Assembly (NCBI GenBank): GCA_021205365.1
Contig: JAJPXP010000071.1
Span: forward strand, 1-51,169
DNA length: 51,169 bases
Source: Clostridia bacterium
Lineage (GTDB): Bacteria; Bacillota; Clostridia; Oscillospirales; Butyricicoccaceae
Direction of reading: 5' to 3'
A model generated the notes under the pieces. It was not told the origin of the DNA. It saw only the letters and a list, made by a program, of their open reading frames with translations, and did no database searches. Both the position numbers and the translations under genes were made by a program. Position 1 is the first letter of the stretch. The number at the start of each line of letters is the position of its first letter. This document shows positions 16,238-24,983 of this stretch, piece by piece.

Positions 16238-18520
16238 TTATCCAATACTCACTTGATAAGGACGATACTCTGAATTTAAAAGTAGACCATGATAATACTG
16301 CCTTCCGTGACTTGGAATGCGTTCAAACCTCTTAGTAAGTTCATTACCAAATTTCCGACTGCTCATTTTATATTCATTATTCTCATCAGCCCATTTGCAG
16401 TAAGCCTGATATAAATCTGCAGTCTTCTCTCGTCCTGCGCCAATCACGCAGCAATCATCCAAAAAGGCTGAAACAACATCCATTTCACTGCGATATTCCT
16501 TTGTTGCATCTTCAACAGCTTTTGGCTGCTTCAAACCTTCTCGCTGCCAGAGTAAGCAGCCCTCGACTGCCCAGTGCAGGATGCCGGGCAGCTCGGCACG
16601 GAGATGCTGCAGCAGATGGCGGTCAGTCTTTTCCTCTGGAATCGTAACGGTAAACGGAATCAGATGAACGCGCCTCCAAATACCGGTATCTGTGCCTCGG
16701 ATCACAGGTTTATGGTTTGTTCCCATCCAGAGCTTAAATTCCGGTGTAAATTCGAATTCATTTCCATACTGATAACGGGCCGTCACCTTGTCACCGCCGG
16801 TAAGCTGCTTGATTAAGCCCTCATTCAGCTTCATACCTTCATTCGGCTCCACGCTGGTTACAAACCGGGCACCTTTCAGACGGGCAATATCGCTGTTTGC
16901 TCCGTTGCCGCTGCCATGCCGAACCATGATTGTTTCAGGCTGAATGTTGATTGCATAATCTCCCATCATGGCTGAAACTACATCCAAAAATGTACTCTTG
17001 CCATTTCTGCCAGTTCCATAACAGAAGAAAGCGCATTGCTCCTGCGTGGAGCCGGTTAAACTGTAACCAACGGCCTTTTGTATGTACTGTATTAATTCAC
17101 GATCCTCATTGAAGATTTCCTGTAAGAACTGTTTCCATCGTGGGCAATCTGCATGATCGGTATACTCACAGTATGTAATCTTGGTCAGATACATTTTCGG
17201 ATCATGTGGCTCCAATACTCCGGTTCTCAATCTCAAAACACCATTGGGTGTATTAAGATATTGATTGTAAGAATCCATTTGTTCTGTGCTGATTGGGACA
17301 TGATGCATTGCTTCTGCCAACATGGCACGTTTACCCTTATTGGACCGTGAATATTTCATATGCTTTTGGAAGTTCTTCTCCATGTCATCCGGATCACACG
17401 GTTGCTGCAGGTAATCCTTCAAACTATGCTTCATTTCTTCCACAACCTCATCGGATAAACGTCCCAGTATACCCATCTGATCAACACACCATTTGCGGTT
17501 ATCATAGTAGTACCAGCGTTTATTTACATAGCTATATCGGATAGAATTGCTGAAAGCATCCGTCAGCCTCTCCGCATTTCCCATATCATCAAAGGAATAC
17601 AGTTTTGCTTGTTTCGGCTTTTCACTTCTTCCAATGGATACACCATATGCTGCAGGCGGTTCATAAACCCTGCTGCAGCCCTGCACAGCTTTTTTTATCG
17701 TCAGTGCTCCATATGTACTTCCGGATTGCCTCCGATTCCATTTCTCACGATACAGACCAGAGGAACGAAAAATCCTGTCCATCAGTTCTACATCACACCG
17801 ACACCAAAAAGCCAGCGTATTACAGAATGACATGTCTGCTTCTGATTGGCTGCGGAAGTATGTTTCCCAATTCCCCTCATATAGGTCCTTAACCATCTGT
17901 CCCTGCTTGGATTTCATGGCAGCATCTAAAACCTCACGGTCTGAAAGGTTGATTGGTACAATTTGAATTCCGGTTGTCGGTACCCGTCCGCCGCCGATAT
18001 ATTTTTCATGCAGCGGCTTTATCAGTTCAGTGCATTCAGATATGTCGGCATAGCCTGCAGCATCATTACCGGTCATAATAAAATATCGTCCAGTCTGATA
18101 CATTTCAACATTTTGCCGCCTGCGCCCCCCTTCCGGAAGCGTACCGCGGCAGATGATGTGAATGCCATTACCAGACTGTGAATATTCCGTGTAACTACAA
18201 AGCGTATGGACAAATTCAGAAATAATATTGTCATCTTTACCTGCTTGAAAATCTGCGATTGCATCACCGACATTGTCAATATCAACACCGAAATACGGCG
18301 GTGCGAACATAAAGCCCACACCGCTGTACTGTTTCGATGCCGAGACGGCAGTTTCAAAGTCCGTCCATGTACACGGATTATTGCTCATTGCTCCGCCACC
18401 GGTGCGGGGATTGATCGGCGTCTTACGCAGTTTACCGTTCTCTCCGGGCTCACCTTTCCAGCACACCCAATTCGGCAGCTTTTTCAATTCTTCAGGTATC
18501 TGCTCGTACAAAACGGTCAC
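16238..18520 (-). CDS. Primase-helicase (P4/D5-type, PrimPol plus SF3 helicase)
   Basis: The 760-residue replication protein has an N-terminal primase-polymerase part: GVDIDN (residues 78-83) gives the metal-binding acidic pair and GNGIHIICRG (117-126) the catalytic histidine region. A D5-like linker follows at about 320-480. The C-terminal SF3 helicase has Walker A GTGRNGKST (502-510), a later SVEPNEG acidic motif and MGTNHKP (sensor/motif C). It should prime and unwind phage DNA. The GTG start has only a short AGAGG site. Ten bases separate it from the DUF669 stop. Confidence 0.9.
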   Translation of the reverse strand: MTVLYEQIPEELKKLPNWVCWKGEPGENGKLRKTPINPRTGGGAMSNNPCTWTDFETAVSASKQYSGVGFMFAPPYFGVDIDNVGDAIADFQAGKDDNIISEFVHTLCSYTEYSQSGNGIHIICRGTLPEGGRRRQNVEMYQTGRYFIMTGNDAAGYADISECTELIKPLHEKYIGGGRVPTTGIQIVPINLSDREVLDAAMKSKQGQMVKDLYEGNWETYFRSQSEADMSFCNTLAFWCRCDVELMDRIFRSSGLYREKWNRRQSGSTYGALTIKKAVQGCSRVYEPPAAYGVSIGRSEKPKQAKLYSFDDMGNAERLTDAFSNSIRYSYVNKRWYYYDNRKWCVDQMGILGRLSDEVVEEMKHSLKDYLQQPCDPDDMEKNFQKHMKYSRSNKGKRAMLAEAMHHVPISTEQMDSYNQYLNTPNGVLRLRTGVLEPHDPKMYLTKITYCEYTDHADCPRWKQFLQEIFNEDRELIQYIQKAVGYSLTGSTQEQCAFFCYGTGRNGKSTFLDVVSAMMGDYAINIQPETIMVRHGSGNGANSDIARLKGARFVTSVEPNEGMKLNEGLIKQLTGGDKVTARYQYGNEFEFTPEFKLWMGTNHKPVIRGTDTGIWRRVHLIPFTVTIPEEKTDRHLLQHLRAELPGILHWAVEGCLLWQREGLKQPKAVEDATKEYRSEMDVVSAFLDDCCVIGAGREKTADLYQAYCKWADENNEYKMSSRKFGNELTKRFERIPSHGRQYYHGLLLNSEYRPYQVSIG

Positions 18521-18530
18521 ATCCTCTCAC

Positions 18531-19037
18531 TTAAAACGGAACATCATCCGGATCATTTGGCATTTCGGTAAAATTCCCATGCATAGCCTGATGCGTTTCC
18601 TTGTCCAGAGCTGCAATATTAGGATGCTTGGTTTCGTTGGTCCAGCTGACACGAGCATTGACATTGCCATTATATTGATTATGATAAATGGTTACACGGA
18701 TAGGTTTACCTGTCAGATCGGCGCACCATTCCTCCATGTTTGCGTATGATTTACCATTCGGCAGCCCGGCAGCCTTGGATAAAGACTGAATCTGTTTTGC
18801 GGAATAACCATCACACGCATTATCTGCCGGCGTTGGTTCCTTCTTCATCCACAAGCTGTGAAAAATCTTACCAGCCTTTTTGGGGTTATCCGCTACATCC
18901 TTTCGAATAATGAGCGGGATATTAATGAACGGTATTCCATTCCTCGTCGTTGTCTGCTGCGCAAACTCGATGATGCACTCATATTCACCTTCTGGCAACA
19001 GACTGTTTGCCTGGCTATGATCTACGCTAAAACCCAT
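18531..19037 (-). CDS. DUF669 protein, probable phage single-strand DNA-binding protein
   Basis: The 168-residue protein matches the DUF669 family found between phage recombination ATPases and primases. It starts with a PEGEYECIIEFAQQ strand, has an OB-like beta-rich body and ends in the acidic NDPDDVPF tail, which is very like SSB C-termini that recruit partner proteins. AGGAGG precedes the ATG. A single-strand DNA-binding role is an accepted guess for the family, supported here by the tail. Confidence 0.8.
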   Translation of the reverse strand: MGFSVDHSQANSLLPEGEYECIIEFAQQTTTRNGIPFINIPLIIRKDVADNPKKAGKIFHSLWMKKEPTPADNACDGYSAKQIQSLSKAAGLPNGKSYANMEEWCADLTGKPIRVTIYHNQYNGNVNARVSWTNETKHPNIAALDKETHQAMHGNFTEMPNDPDDVPF

Positions 19038-19039
19038 AA

Positions 19040-19390
19040 TTATGTCCCTCCTTGAATAATCTGCACTGCATCCTCAACCGAACGGGCAATTCCTGCCCTA
19101 TGGCCATAGGATTGCATAAGTTTAATAAATTTGTCCTGCGCTTTCCGAACTTTCCCTTTCGGTGCTTTAACTTCGATAAACGCACAGCCTTTGTGATCGA
19201 TAAATAGTAAATCCGGGAATCCATCCGGCAGCCCTTCAATGGCACGCAGCTGTGTCAGTACAGTTTCCTGAAACTCACGTGACCACACGCGCTTTCCCTG
19301 CCAGAATGAACCGGCATTTGTCCTGAAACAGATTCCACCGCACTTTGATAGTTCCACACGGATTCGGTTCTGCAGTTCATGTTCCGTCAT
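19040..19390 (-). CDS. VRR-NUC domain nuclease
   Basis: The 116-residue protein is a small PD-(D/E)XK-type VRR-NUC nuclease. Motifs: GLPDGFPDLLFI gives the catalytic aspartate (about residue 60), and AFIEVKAPKGKVRKAQ gives the E-x-K pair and the following conserved helix. Such enzymes probably cut structured or branched DNA during phage replication. It overlaps the helicase end by 4 bases (ATGA). Confidence 0.9.
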   Translation of the reverse strand: MTEHELQNRIRVELSKCGGICFRTNAGSFWQGKRVWSREFQETVLTQLRAIEGLPDGFPDLLFIDHKGCAFIEVKAPKGKVRKAQDKFIKLMQSYGHRAGIARSVEDAVQIIQGGT

Positions 19391-20709
19391 GCCAATAACC
19401 CCCTGTTCTTCGCCTGATAAAACGCCCAGCCTTTTTTATATCCATGGGATTCTGCATATTGAAGTAGCTCTTGATAAGTCGAACAATCGTCCGGTGTCTG
19501 GTAATCCAATGTAAAACCCTCAATCTTTTCAAGCTCTGCGGCGCTATCTTCTTCCAGGTCTCCACGTTTCTTCTGTGGAAATTCATACCCACAATGCGGA
19601 CAGGTATTTGCCTTAGGAAATGTAAAAAAGCATTCCGGACACTGCCTGATCTGTTCTCCTTCAGCAACCATGCGTTTTTTCTTTTTCTTCGGCTCCAATG
19701 ACCATTCACGGTCATCGTCCGGCATGCCAAAACGGGTATAGTTCCCAACATGATCAATGATAACTGCACGCTTGTCCGGCTGATATCTCATACATCGCAT
19801 GGACTGTTGAATGAACAGTGTTAGTGACTGTGTAGGCCGCAGTAGGATGGCACAAGAGCAGTCGGGTACATCAAAACCCTCTGAAATTAAATCCACATTG
19901 CAAAGGATCTGAATCTTTCCTTCACGAAACTGTTGAATAATAAAATTTCGTTCATACTTATTGGTAGAGCCATCAATATGTGATGCCGGAATGCCTGCAG
20001 CTGAAAACCTCGCTGCCATTTCCTCTGAATGCTGAATAGATGCACAATAACACACTGCTTTGCAGCTGGCAGCCAACTTCCTGTAATGCCCGACTACATC
20101 ACCGTAAATGGTTGATTTGTCCAGTTCTGCCATAACTTCTGAAGTAACAAATTCACCACGGCGAGTGTGTAGTCCAGACAAATCCGCAACCGCAGGCGCA
20201 TAGTAGTCGTACGGCGCAAGGAAATGATTCTCAATAAGCCATTTTGCGGTTACACCGATCACCAGCGTATCATTTACATCTCCCAATCCACCACCGTTCA
20301 ATCGGATCGGCGTTGCGGTAACTCCCAGGCATTGCGCATCCGGATATGCTTCATAAATTTTTCGATAGCTGGATGCGAGACAATGATGATTTTCATCCGT
20401 AATGATAAGTCGTGGGGCCGGCATCTTATGTAACCTCCGGCACGCGGTTTGCACCATTTCTACACGACAGAGGCTAAGATCAACACCCCAGTTATAGAAT
20501 GTCTGCCTGATCTGATCAACAAGTTCCCTTCGATGAACCAGAAATAATACACGGTTCCCTTTCATAGTTGCCTGTTTGGCAATCTCAGCAGTAATGCAGG
20601 ATTTACCACCACCGCACGGCAGGACAACACAGGGACGCTTATATCCAGCCCTGTATGCCTGTCGCACATTATCCAAAATATCTTCCTGATATGGTCTGAG
20701 CTTACTCAT
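19387..20709 (-). CDS. DEAD/DEAH-box (SF2) helicase
   Basis: Starting at ATG 20709 (440 residues; the in-frame extension upstream lies inside the ATPase gene and lacks a ribosome site). Motif Q region SKLRPYQEDIL, Walker A LPCGGGKS, motif II DENHH, motif III TATPIRLNG, motif VI near QQSMRCMRY are all visible. A C-terminal zinc motif CPEC(x)10 CPHCG follows at about residues 365-385. It resembles phage replisome SF2 helicases/YprA-like enzymes. Overlaps the upstream ATPase gene by 8 bases. Confidence 0.9.
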   Translation of the reverse strand: MSKLRPYQEDILDNVRQAYRAGYKRPCVVLPCGGGKSCITAEIAKQATMKGNRVLFLVHRRELVDQIRQTFYNWGVDLSLCRVEMVQTACRRLHKMPAPRLIITDENHHCLASSYRKIYEAYPDAQCLGVTATPIRLNGGGLGDVNDTLVIGVTAKWLIENHFLAPYDYYAPAVADLSGLHTRRGEFVTSEVMAELDKSTIYGDVVGHYRKLAASCKAVCYCASIQHSEEMAARFSAAGIPASHIDGSTNKYERNFIIQQFREGKIQILCNVDLISEGFDVPDCSCAILLRPTQSLTLFIQQSMRCMRYQPDKRAVIIDHVGNYTRFGMPDDDREWSLEPKKKKKRMVAEGEQIRQCPECFFTFPKANTCPHCGYEFPQKKRGDLEEDSAAELEKIEGFTLDYQTPDDCSTYQELLQYAESHGYKKGWAFYQAKNRGLLA

Positions 20710-21568
20710 TCTGTCTCTGTTGCTCCTTGTACCATGCATTGAAGCATACATTGCACATCTTCTTGCCAGTTCGTTCCATGGTGCCTGCAATCAGTGATTC
20801 AACCGTATGCTTACTTGTCGGTGTGATGATTTTTCCACAGCATTCACACATTGGTGGCTCCTCACCATTTGCAAGCCAGTTTTTCAGCTGTTTTCCTAAT
20901 TCGGGAGTAATGACAGCACCATACTTGTCCAGGAATGTGGTATCCTTCGATGCTGTAGCAAGATGGCTGCGGTTAATATCCAAAACAATATCAAACTCAT
21001 ATTCAACATTATCACGCTGGATGGGCTTCAAACCCATTTTACGGGGCTCCATGCGGCCGCGGTCATTCTCAATCAGGGCATATTCCATCTTAGAGCGCAT
21101 TGTAATAATTGTATGGCATGGTACCGCAAGAATTGCATTGACAAGGGAACTTTGTTCCCGGCCAGCTTCATTCCATGCTGTATAGCTGTTTTTACCGCGC
21201 TGCTCTGAAATTTTGTCTTTAATTTCCAACACACCGCCTTCTGCTTCCCACGCGTGTGAGAAGCTATCCACAATTACAACGCCGTCCGGGCCTACAGCTG
21301 CAGCACCTTCCGCAACCAGCTGCTTGTACCGCTCTGGAGAGAACGGTGCATCCATTGGGCAATATAGAAATTCACCTGTATCAAGATCGGAACGATCTGC
21401 ATAGAACCTGGCACGTTCATGTTCAGTATCAATCAGGGCGATTTTGCTCCAGTCGCCAGTGATTCCATATGCTATGTATAACGCTCCCAGCGTCTTGCCG
21501 GAACCAGAAACACCGGTCAATGCCATGCGTAATTTCGCCTGTCGACGCGTAACCTTTTCAAAAGACAT
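20702..21568 (-). CDS. Phage AAA ATPase (Sak4-like/AAA_24 recombination ATPase)
   Basis: The preferred start is ATG 21568 with a GAAGGTG site; a GTG three codons earlier is possible. The ~288-residue RecA-fold ATPase has Walker A GVSGSGKT, a GVVIVDSFSHAW Walker B and a LKPIQRDNVEYEFD segment, and ends with a CECCGK...CNVC zinc-binding pair. It belongs to the phage nucleotide-binding protein group acting with Gp157 and DUF669 in single-strand annealing or replication. Confidence 0.85.
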   Translation of the reverse strand: MSFEKVTRRQAKLRMALTGVSGSGKTLGALYIAYGITGDWSKIALIDTEHERARFYADRSDLDTGEFLYCPMDAPFSPERYKQLVAEGAAAVGPDGVVIVDSFSHAWEAEGGVLEIKDKISEQRGKNSYTAWNEAGREQSSLVNAILAVPCHTIITMRSKMEYALIENDRGRMEPRKMGLKPIQRDNVEYEFDIVLDINRSHLATASKDTTFLDKYGAVITPELGKQLKNWLANGEEPPMCECCGKIITPTSKHTVESLIAGTMERTGKKMCNVCFNAWYKEQQRQNE

Positions 21569-21582
21569 TTCATTCACCTTCT

Positions 21583-22083
21583 TTACTTGATTTGTAAATT
21601 TCGGCAGGTTTCAATATGTGCGCCGGAAATCTCTATTCCCGCCTTGATTGCTGCCTTGATAGCCGTCTTGTCCGGCTTCTCCTCAGTTTTAACCACAATG
21701 AACTTGCGCGGCAGCATGTCTGGATCATCCACAACCAACTGCTCGGACTTTCGGAAGCTCAGACGTGCCCGCGCGTCCTGAATCTTAACCTTTCCGACCT
21801 CGTCCATGCAACTTTCAATGTACTCCATGAAGCTTTCGCGCTTCTTCTCTGCAGCCTTGCGCCAGTTCTTCAGGCGTTCTTCCTCAGTCTTGTACGCTTC
21901 AATCTCAGCATCAAGTCCCTTGATGTACAGCGCACAGTTGATTGCCTTATCTTCAAAACTCGATTCGATAAAGTCGATATCCGCAAAATTGGTGATCTCG
22001 CCGGTAGCCTCATCAACTTCGAGGTTGTTGAATGCCTCCCGGTAGCTACGGCTCAACTCATATAATGAAAATGAATTTGACAT
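21583..22083 (-). CDS. Siphovirus Gp157-like protein
   Basis: The 166-residue protein matches the Gp157 family (Sfi-type phages), typically first in the recombination block. Signs: an N-terminal FSLYELSRSYREAFNNLEVDEATGEI segment (split here), a long coiled helix rich in E and K (IEAYKTEEERLKNWRKAAEKK) at about residues 60-85 and a C-terminal RLSFRKSEQLVVDD strand region. Function is uncertain; linked to phage replication and resistance in streptococci. AGGAGG before the ATG. Confidence 0.85.
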   Translation of the reverse strand: MSNSFSLYELSRSYREAFNNLEVDEATGEITNFADIDFIESSFEDKAINCALYIKGLDAEIEAYKTEEERLKNWRKAAEKKRESFMEYIESCMDEVGKVKIQDARARLSFRKSEQLVVDDPDMLPRKFIVVKTEEKPDKTAIKAAIKAGIEISGAHIETCRNLQIK

Positions 22084-22130
22084 TATGTCCTCCTATGTTG
22101 TATTATATTGATGATATATGTAGTTTGCAC

Positions 22131-22379
22131 TCAGTTGGAATTGCCGTTCCGCTGGGTGCTTTTCTTTTGCGCGTACAATTCACGCTTACGCGCAAGGATT
22201 TGTTCTCTATTCTTGTGATAGCGCTCAGAATAATATGTAGGATTCTTGGTTTTAAATTTTTTATAATAGACTCGATTACGTTCCATGATCTCCACTTGGA
22301 TTTCTTCGTCCACCTGTAAGTCAAATAAAGCAAGATGTACCAATTCAAGAAATGTAAACTTAGCAACACCACAACTCAT
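22131..22379 (-). CDS. Small phage protein, unknown (basic, helical)
   Basis: An 82-residue frame with AAGGAGG and an ATGA overlap with the upstream gene. The second half is very basic and helical (NREQILARKRELYAQKK), with tyrosine-rich NPTYYSERYHKN, a look shared with small HNH-adjacent or DNA-binding phage peptides. No family recognised. Confidence 0.6.
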   Translation of the reverse strand: MSCGVAKFTFLELVHLALFDLQVDEEIQVEIMERNRVYYKKFKTKNPTYYSERYHKNREQILARKRELYAQKKSTQRNGNSN

Positions 22380-22549
22380 TTTGTAGCCTCCTTTATCTGG
22401 CTAATACACCAGCTCACAGGATTGCGAATACCGCAATGCCCATATGGATACCGTTGCCAAAACGGACACTTGCATTTCCCATCAGGATTGTAGTGACTAT
22501 GGCAATGTTGGCTTAACTGCTCGGCGGCTTTGGTCAGTGCTTTATTCAT
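22376..22549 (-). CDS. Small His/Cys-rich phage protein
   Basis: A 57-residue frame from ATG 22549 overlaps the next gene by 4 bases. It has SQHCHSHY, CKCPFW, GHCG and SWC, giving five cysteines and four histidines in 35 residues, so zinc binding is likely. No named family is known to me. Its start overlaps the end of the membrane peptide gene upstream by 8 bases, in keeping with the packed early operon. Confidence 0.65.
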   Translation of the reverse strand: MNKALTKAAEQLSQHCHSHYNPDGKCKCPFWQRYPYGHCGIRNPVSWCISQIKEATK

Positions 22550-22745
22550 TGCCTACGCCTCCGATCTGCCGCATGTTTTCAGCATTGCGTGCAGCCTTAG
22601 CCTTTTCCACCTTGCGGCGGTTCTCCGCTTCACGATGTCGTGCTGCAATATTGTCCTGCCGAATAGTCCACAGTTTGAGGTACACACAAAACGCGCCGAT
22701 AACTGCTGCAGCGCCCAGCAGAAAGCCTTGTAAAAATGTAATCAT
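22542..22745 (-). CDS. Small membrane protein with charged helical tail
   Basis: A 67-residue protein with one transmembrane segment (FLQGFLLGAAAVIGAFCVYL, residues 4-23), then a highly charged coiled helix with repeated Arg, Lys, Ala and Glu. AGGAGGATGAC precedes the ATG. Orientation N-out/C-in is likely from the positive tail. Its role in early infection or lysogeny is unknown. Confidence 0.65.
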   Translation of the reverse strand: MITFLQGFLLGAAAVIGAFCVYLKLWTIRQDNIAARHREAENRRKVEKAKAARNAENMRQIGGVGNE

Positions 22746-22748
22746 GTG

Positions 22749-22856
22749 TCATCCTCCTAACATTTCCAGTACTCCGCCCAGCACGATCGCTGAGCCGATG
22801 ATTGCCAGCATGGTAAATATGCCGGCCAGTGTAATTGATATTGTGTCTTTGTTCAT
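22749..22856 (-). CDS. 35-residue membrane peptide
   Basis: ATG 22856 overlaps the stop of the upstream HTH gene (ATGA); the product is a 35-residue peptide with one hydrophobic helix (ISITLAGIFTMLAIIGSAIV) and a short polar start. Its last codons contain the ribosome site of the next gene. The tight coupling on both sides supports translation. Unknown role. Confidence 0.6.
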   Translation of the reverse strand: MNKDTISITLAGIFTMLAIIGSAIVLGGVLEMLGG

Positions 22857-23047
22857 ATGGTTGCTCCTTTCTGTTCCGCCAAACCAAGCCGCTTCAGAAC
22901 GGCATTGCGGGGTGCTTTGCCGCGGAAGGTATAAAATCCATCCTTCCGTAAGTTTTTGTTTACATCAGAGATAATTCTGCTTGCTGTTGACTTTGATGCG
23001 CCAATCAGTTCGGCGAGTTCTCCCGTTGTGATATATGGATTACTCAT
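22853..23047 (-). CDS. Small helix-turn-helix protein
   Basis: A 64-residue DNA-binding protein: ITTGELAELIGASKSTASRI (residues 6-25) is a clear helix-turn-helix, followed by a basic wing-like part (FYTFRGKAPRNAVLKRLG). Size fits a phage excisionase-like or accessory regulator. AAAGGAG precedes the ATG. Gene targets are unknown. Confidence 0.7.
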   Translation of the reverse strand: MSNPYITTGELAELIGASKSTASRIISDVNKNLRKDGFYTFRGKAPRNAVLKRLGLAEQKGATI

Positions 23048-23061
23048 AGTGTTCTCCTTTC

Positions 23062-23280
23062 TTATTCAGTCTTTTTTGTGTGAGAAACATATGTGACCAG
23101 CATGCTATCCGCTAATTCCTCTGCCCTCTTAATCACACACTTGATAATCTCAGGTGTACGTGCATTAGAGGGCATTTTTTCCCACACATCATAGACAATA
23201 TCTTCCGCGACGCTGTCTATGATATCCTGTCGGATAGTAATAGCATATTTGCCCTCTCCAAACATTGTTGCTAACGGCAT
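23062..23280 (-). CDS. Small phage protein, unknown
   Basis: A 72-residue mostly helical protein with GGAGGTGAGG before the ATG. An IRQDIIDSVAEDIVYDVWEKM segment, split at the middle, and EIIKCVIKRAEELAD suggest two amphipathic helices. No motif recognised. Confidence 0.6.
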   Translation of the reverse strand: MPLATMFGEGKYAITIRQDIIDSVAEDIVYDVWEKMPSNARTPEIIKCVIKRAEELADSMLVTYVSHTKKTE

Positions 23281-23323
23281 CTTTCCTCACCTCCTAATTC
23301 GAGCTACGCTTTTCAATGTTCTT

Positions 23324-23719
23324 TCACGCCAATCCTTCCATAGCGAGCTGCCCTTCGACTTCTTGTCTACGTCTGAGCGTCTTATTACGAGACTTCTGGA
23401 TACCTGAAGCCTGCTTTGCAAGCATTTCATCAACTTCTCTTAGTTTGTCCACGTCTTCGCACTTCTCCACGTTTACATATGTACCATCGGACTTGACAGC
23501 AAAGCAGGTTCGTGTACCATCTTCATCACGGATGCGGCGCAAAATATTCGTTGCACGTGTATGAATATCACGCTCTACCAATAACCAGTGATCCGGGACA
23601 TAATGCGGTCGAATCATACTTTCAACTTCTTCAACGCTCATAACGCCTTTTACTTTGATGTTGTGCTTGATATACTCCATCGCACCATCAGATATCGGTC
23701 TGTAATTACTTTTCGCCAT
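23324..23719 (-). CDS. Phage protein of unknown function, helical
   Basis: Start chosen at ATG 23719, preceded by AAAGGAG; a longer reading would begin inside the upstream gene. The 131-residue product has an N-terminal MEYIKHNIKVKGVMSVEEVE segment that could be a winged-helix, then DHWLLVERDIHTRATNILRR and a basic Arg/Lys-rich end. It overlaps the upstream ParB-like gene by 14 bases. Possibly a DNA-binding accessory protein; unproven. Confidence 0.6.
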   Translation of the reverse strand: MAKSNYRPISDGAMEYIKHNIKVKGVMSVEEVESMIRPHYVPDHWLLVERDIHTRATNILRRIRDEDGTRTCFAVKSDGTYVNVEKCEDVDKLREVDEMLAKQASGIQKSRNKTLRRRQEVEGQLAMEGLA

Positions 23720-24440
23720 TTTTGATCTCCTTTCTGCTAAGCAATCCACAACGAATTGCATCTAATTTATTTTGCACGCTATCTAATACGGTTAAATATA
23801 TTCCCATAGCAGTTGAATCAGCATTATTGGCCAACAAATCAAGCATTTCACTTGATGTATCCAGATCAAGAACTGCTCTAAGGGTGTCAAGAAATTTGTC
23901 TGATACCCTCGTGCTTCGAATCACTTCATTAGCTTTCTGCTTGCGGTACTTTACCATATTGATAACCTGTGTTTGTGTGGGAATATCACCATTTTCGCGT
24001 GCTTTAGCTTTAACTTCTTCAACTACATCAGGATTATCAGCGAGGATTTCCATACGCTCTACCTGCTTTGGACTAAAACCAAGTTCTTCAATGACTTCGC
24101 GTTTGGTTTTCTTTGTTTTTTCAAAATCGACAGCGGTGTCGTTTTTGAAATCTTGACTACGTCGATCTCCTCCAGAAGCTTTTGGTATCTTTTTTGTTTC
24201 TGTTCCAACCAGCTTTTGTGCATCCAGTAGAGCTTCGCTAACCATTTGTGCTTCCAGCCTTTTTCGTTCTACTATTTCGGGTGCAAGTTCCAACTTTTTT
24301 AAAGCGCGAATTTCGGCTTTAACTGAAACCAATTTCTCCCGTGTAAATAGAACAAATTTCGCAAGTTCCGGAAGCGTGTCAGGAAGGTTCTCTGGGCGAA
24401 TTATCACAGCATTCTGACAACCATCGTTTCGCTTGTCCAT
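23706..24440 (-). CDS. ParB-like/phage regulatory protein with KASGGDRRS motif
   Basis: From ATG 24440 the protein has 244 residues. Visible are a long charged helix (residues ~15-75), the KIPKASGGDRRSQDFKND stretch, and a GFSPKQVERMEILADNPDVV segment followed by a ParB-like helix region (GDIPTQTQVINMVKYRKQKA). This layout is common in Clostridia prophages and usually annotated hypothetical. A GGAGTGG site lies about 13 bases before the start, which overlaps the HNH gene by 62 bases; the real start could be later or longer. Confidence 0.6.
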   Translation of the reverse strand: MDKRNDGCQNAVIIRPENLPDTLPELAKFVLFTREKLVSVKAEIRALKKLELAPEIVERKRLEAQMVSEALLDAQKLVGTETKKIPKASGGDRRSQDFKNDTAVDFEKTKKTKREVIEELGFSPKQVERMEILADNPDVVEEVKAKARENGDIPTQTQVINMVKYRKQKANEVIRSTRVSDKFLDTLRAVLDLDTSSEMLDLLANNADSTAMGIYLTVLDSVQNKLDAIRCGLLSRKEIKNGEK

Positions 24441-24726
24441 CAAAGTATTTCCACTCCATTTCCTGCATTTCAAAATACCTTTTTGTAAATTCAGGTGTTT
24501 TGTGAATGCTCTCTTCATAAAATCGATGTACTCTGGTATGACAATTAGAACAAAGCCACACTATTGGAGGTTCTTCAATGAAGTGTCCTTGCTCTAAAAA
24601 GATTTTCACTTTCGAGAGCGGCATAACATGATGTGCCTGTGTAATATCCTCATGCTCCCCACAAATAAAACACGGCTCTCGCGCTGAACGTCGGGAACAC
24701 AGTTTTCTGATGTCATTTGTCGTCAT
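24379..24726 (-). CDS. HNH endonuclease
   Basis: Start at ATG 24726 (GGAG 9 bases upstream) gives 115 residues. CFICG and CSNCH form the zinc-binding pairs, ITQAHHVMPLSKV the HH of the HNH core and CHTRVH the closing histidines. It lies directly after the cro-like gene and the operator copy at 24755, so it is the first enzyme of the early operon. It might be a homing-type or a phage DNA nicking enzyme; its 3' end overlaps the next gene by 62 bases. Confidence 0.8.
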   Translation of the reverse strand: MTTNDIRKLCSRRSAREPCFICGEHEDITQAHHVMPLSKVKIFLEQGHFIEEPPIVWLCSNCHTRVHRFYEESIHKTPEFTKRYFEMQEMEWKYFDGQAKRWLSECCDNSPREPS

Positions 24727-24754
24727 CGCTCTCACTCCAGCTTCATCGCCCATT

Positions 24755-24769
24755 TTTACGTTTACGTAA
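24755..24769. promoter_or_regulatory. Operator copy at the cro stop codon
   Basis: TTACGTTTACGTAA here is a 14-base exact copy of the site in the cro promoter region at 24984-24997, and it includes the TAA stop of cro. It lies just upstream of the HNH gene. A repressor bound here could stop transcription into the early operon. Confidence 0.55.
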
Positions 24770-24971
24770 TTTTTTCAGCAAAAAAAATTTCCATAGGATT
24801 ATCAAATCCAATTTCAGCACATAGCTTTTGGATTTCATGTCTATAAAAATCACTCTCGCCGTTCATTTTTCGGTACAACGTTGTTACATCAACGCCCATA
24901 ATATGTGCAGCATCCTTAAGGGTGAAGCCTTTTTTCTTTACTTCATACTGAAACAATAATTTGTTAAACAA
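24762..24971 (-). CDS. Cro-like helix-turn-helix regulator
   Basis: A 69-residue protein with a TTG start and a strong GGAGGTGG site. The LKDAAHIMGVDVTTLYRKMNGE segment (residues 18-39) is a helix-turn-helix. It is divergent to the CI-like repressor gene with shared operators between. By analogy it acts as the lytic-side regulator at the switch. Confidence 0.8.
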   Translation of the reverse strand: MFNKLLFQYEVKKKGFTLKDAAHIMGVDVTTLYRKMNGESDFYRHEIQKLCAEIGFDNPMEIFFAEKIT

Positions 24972-24983
24972 ATTGCCACCTCC

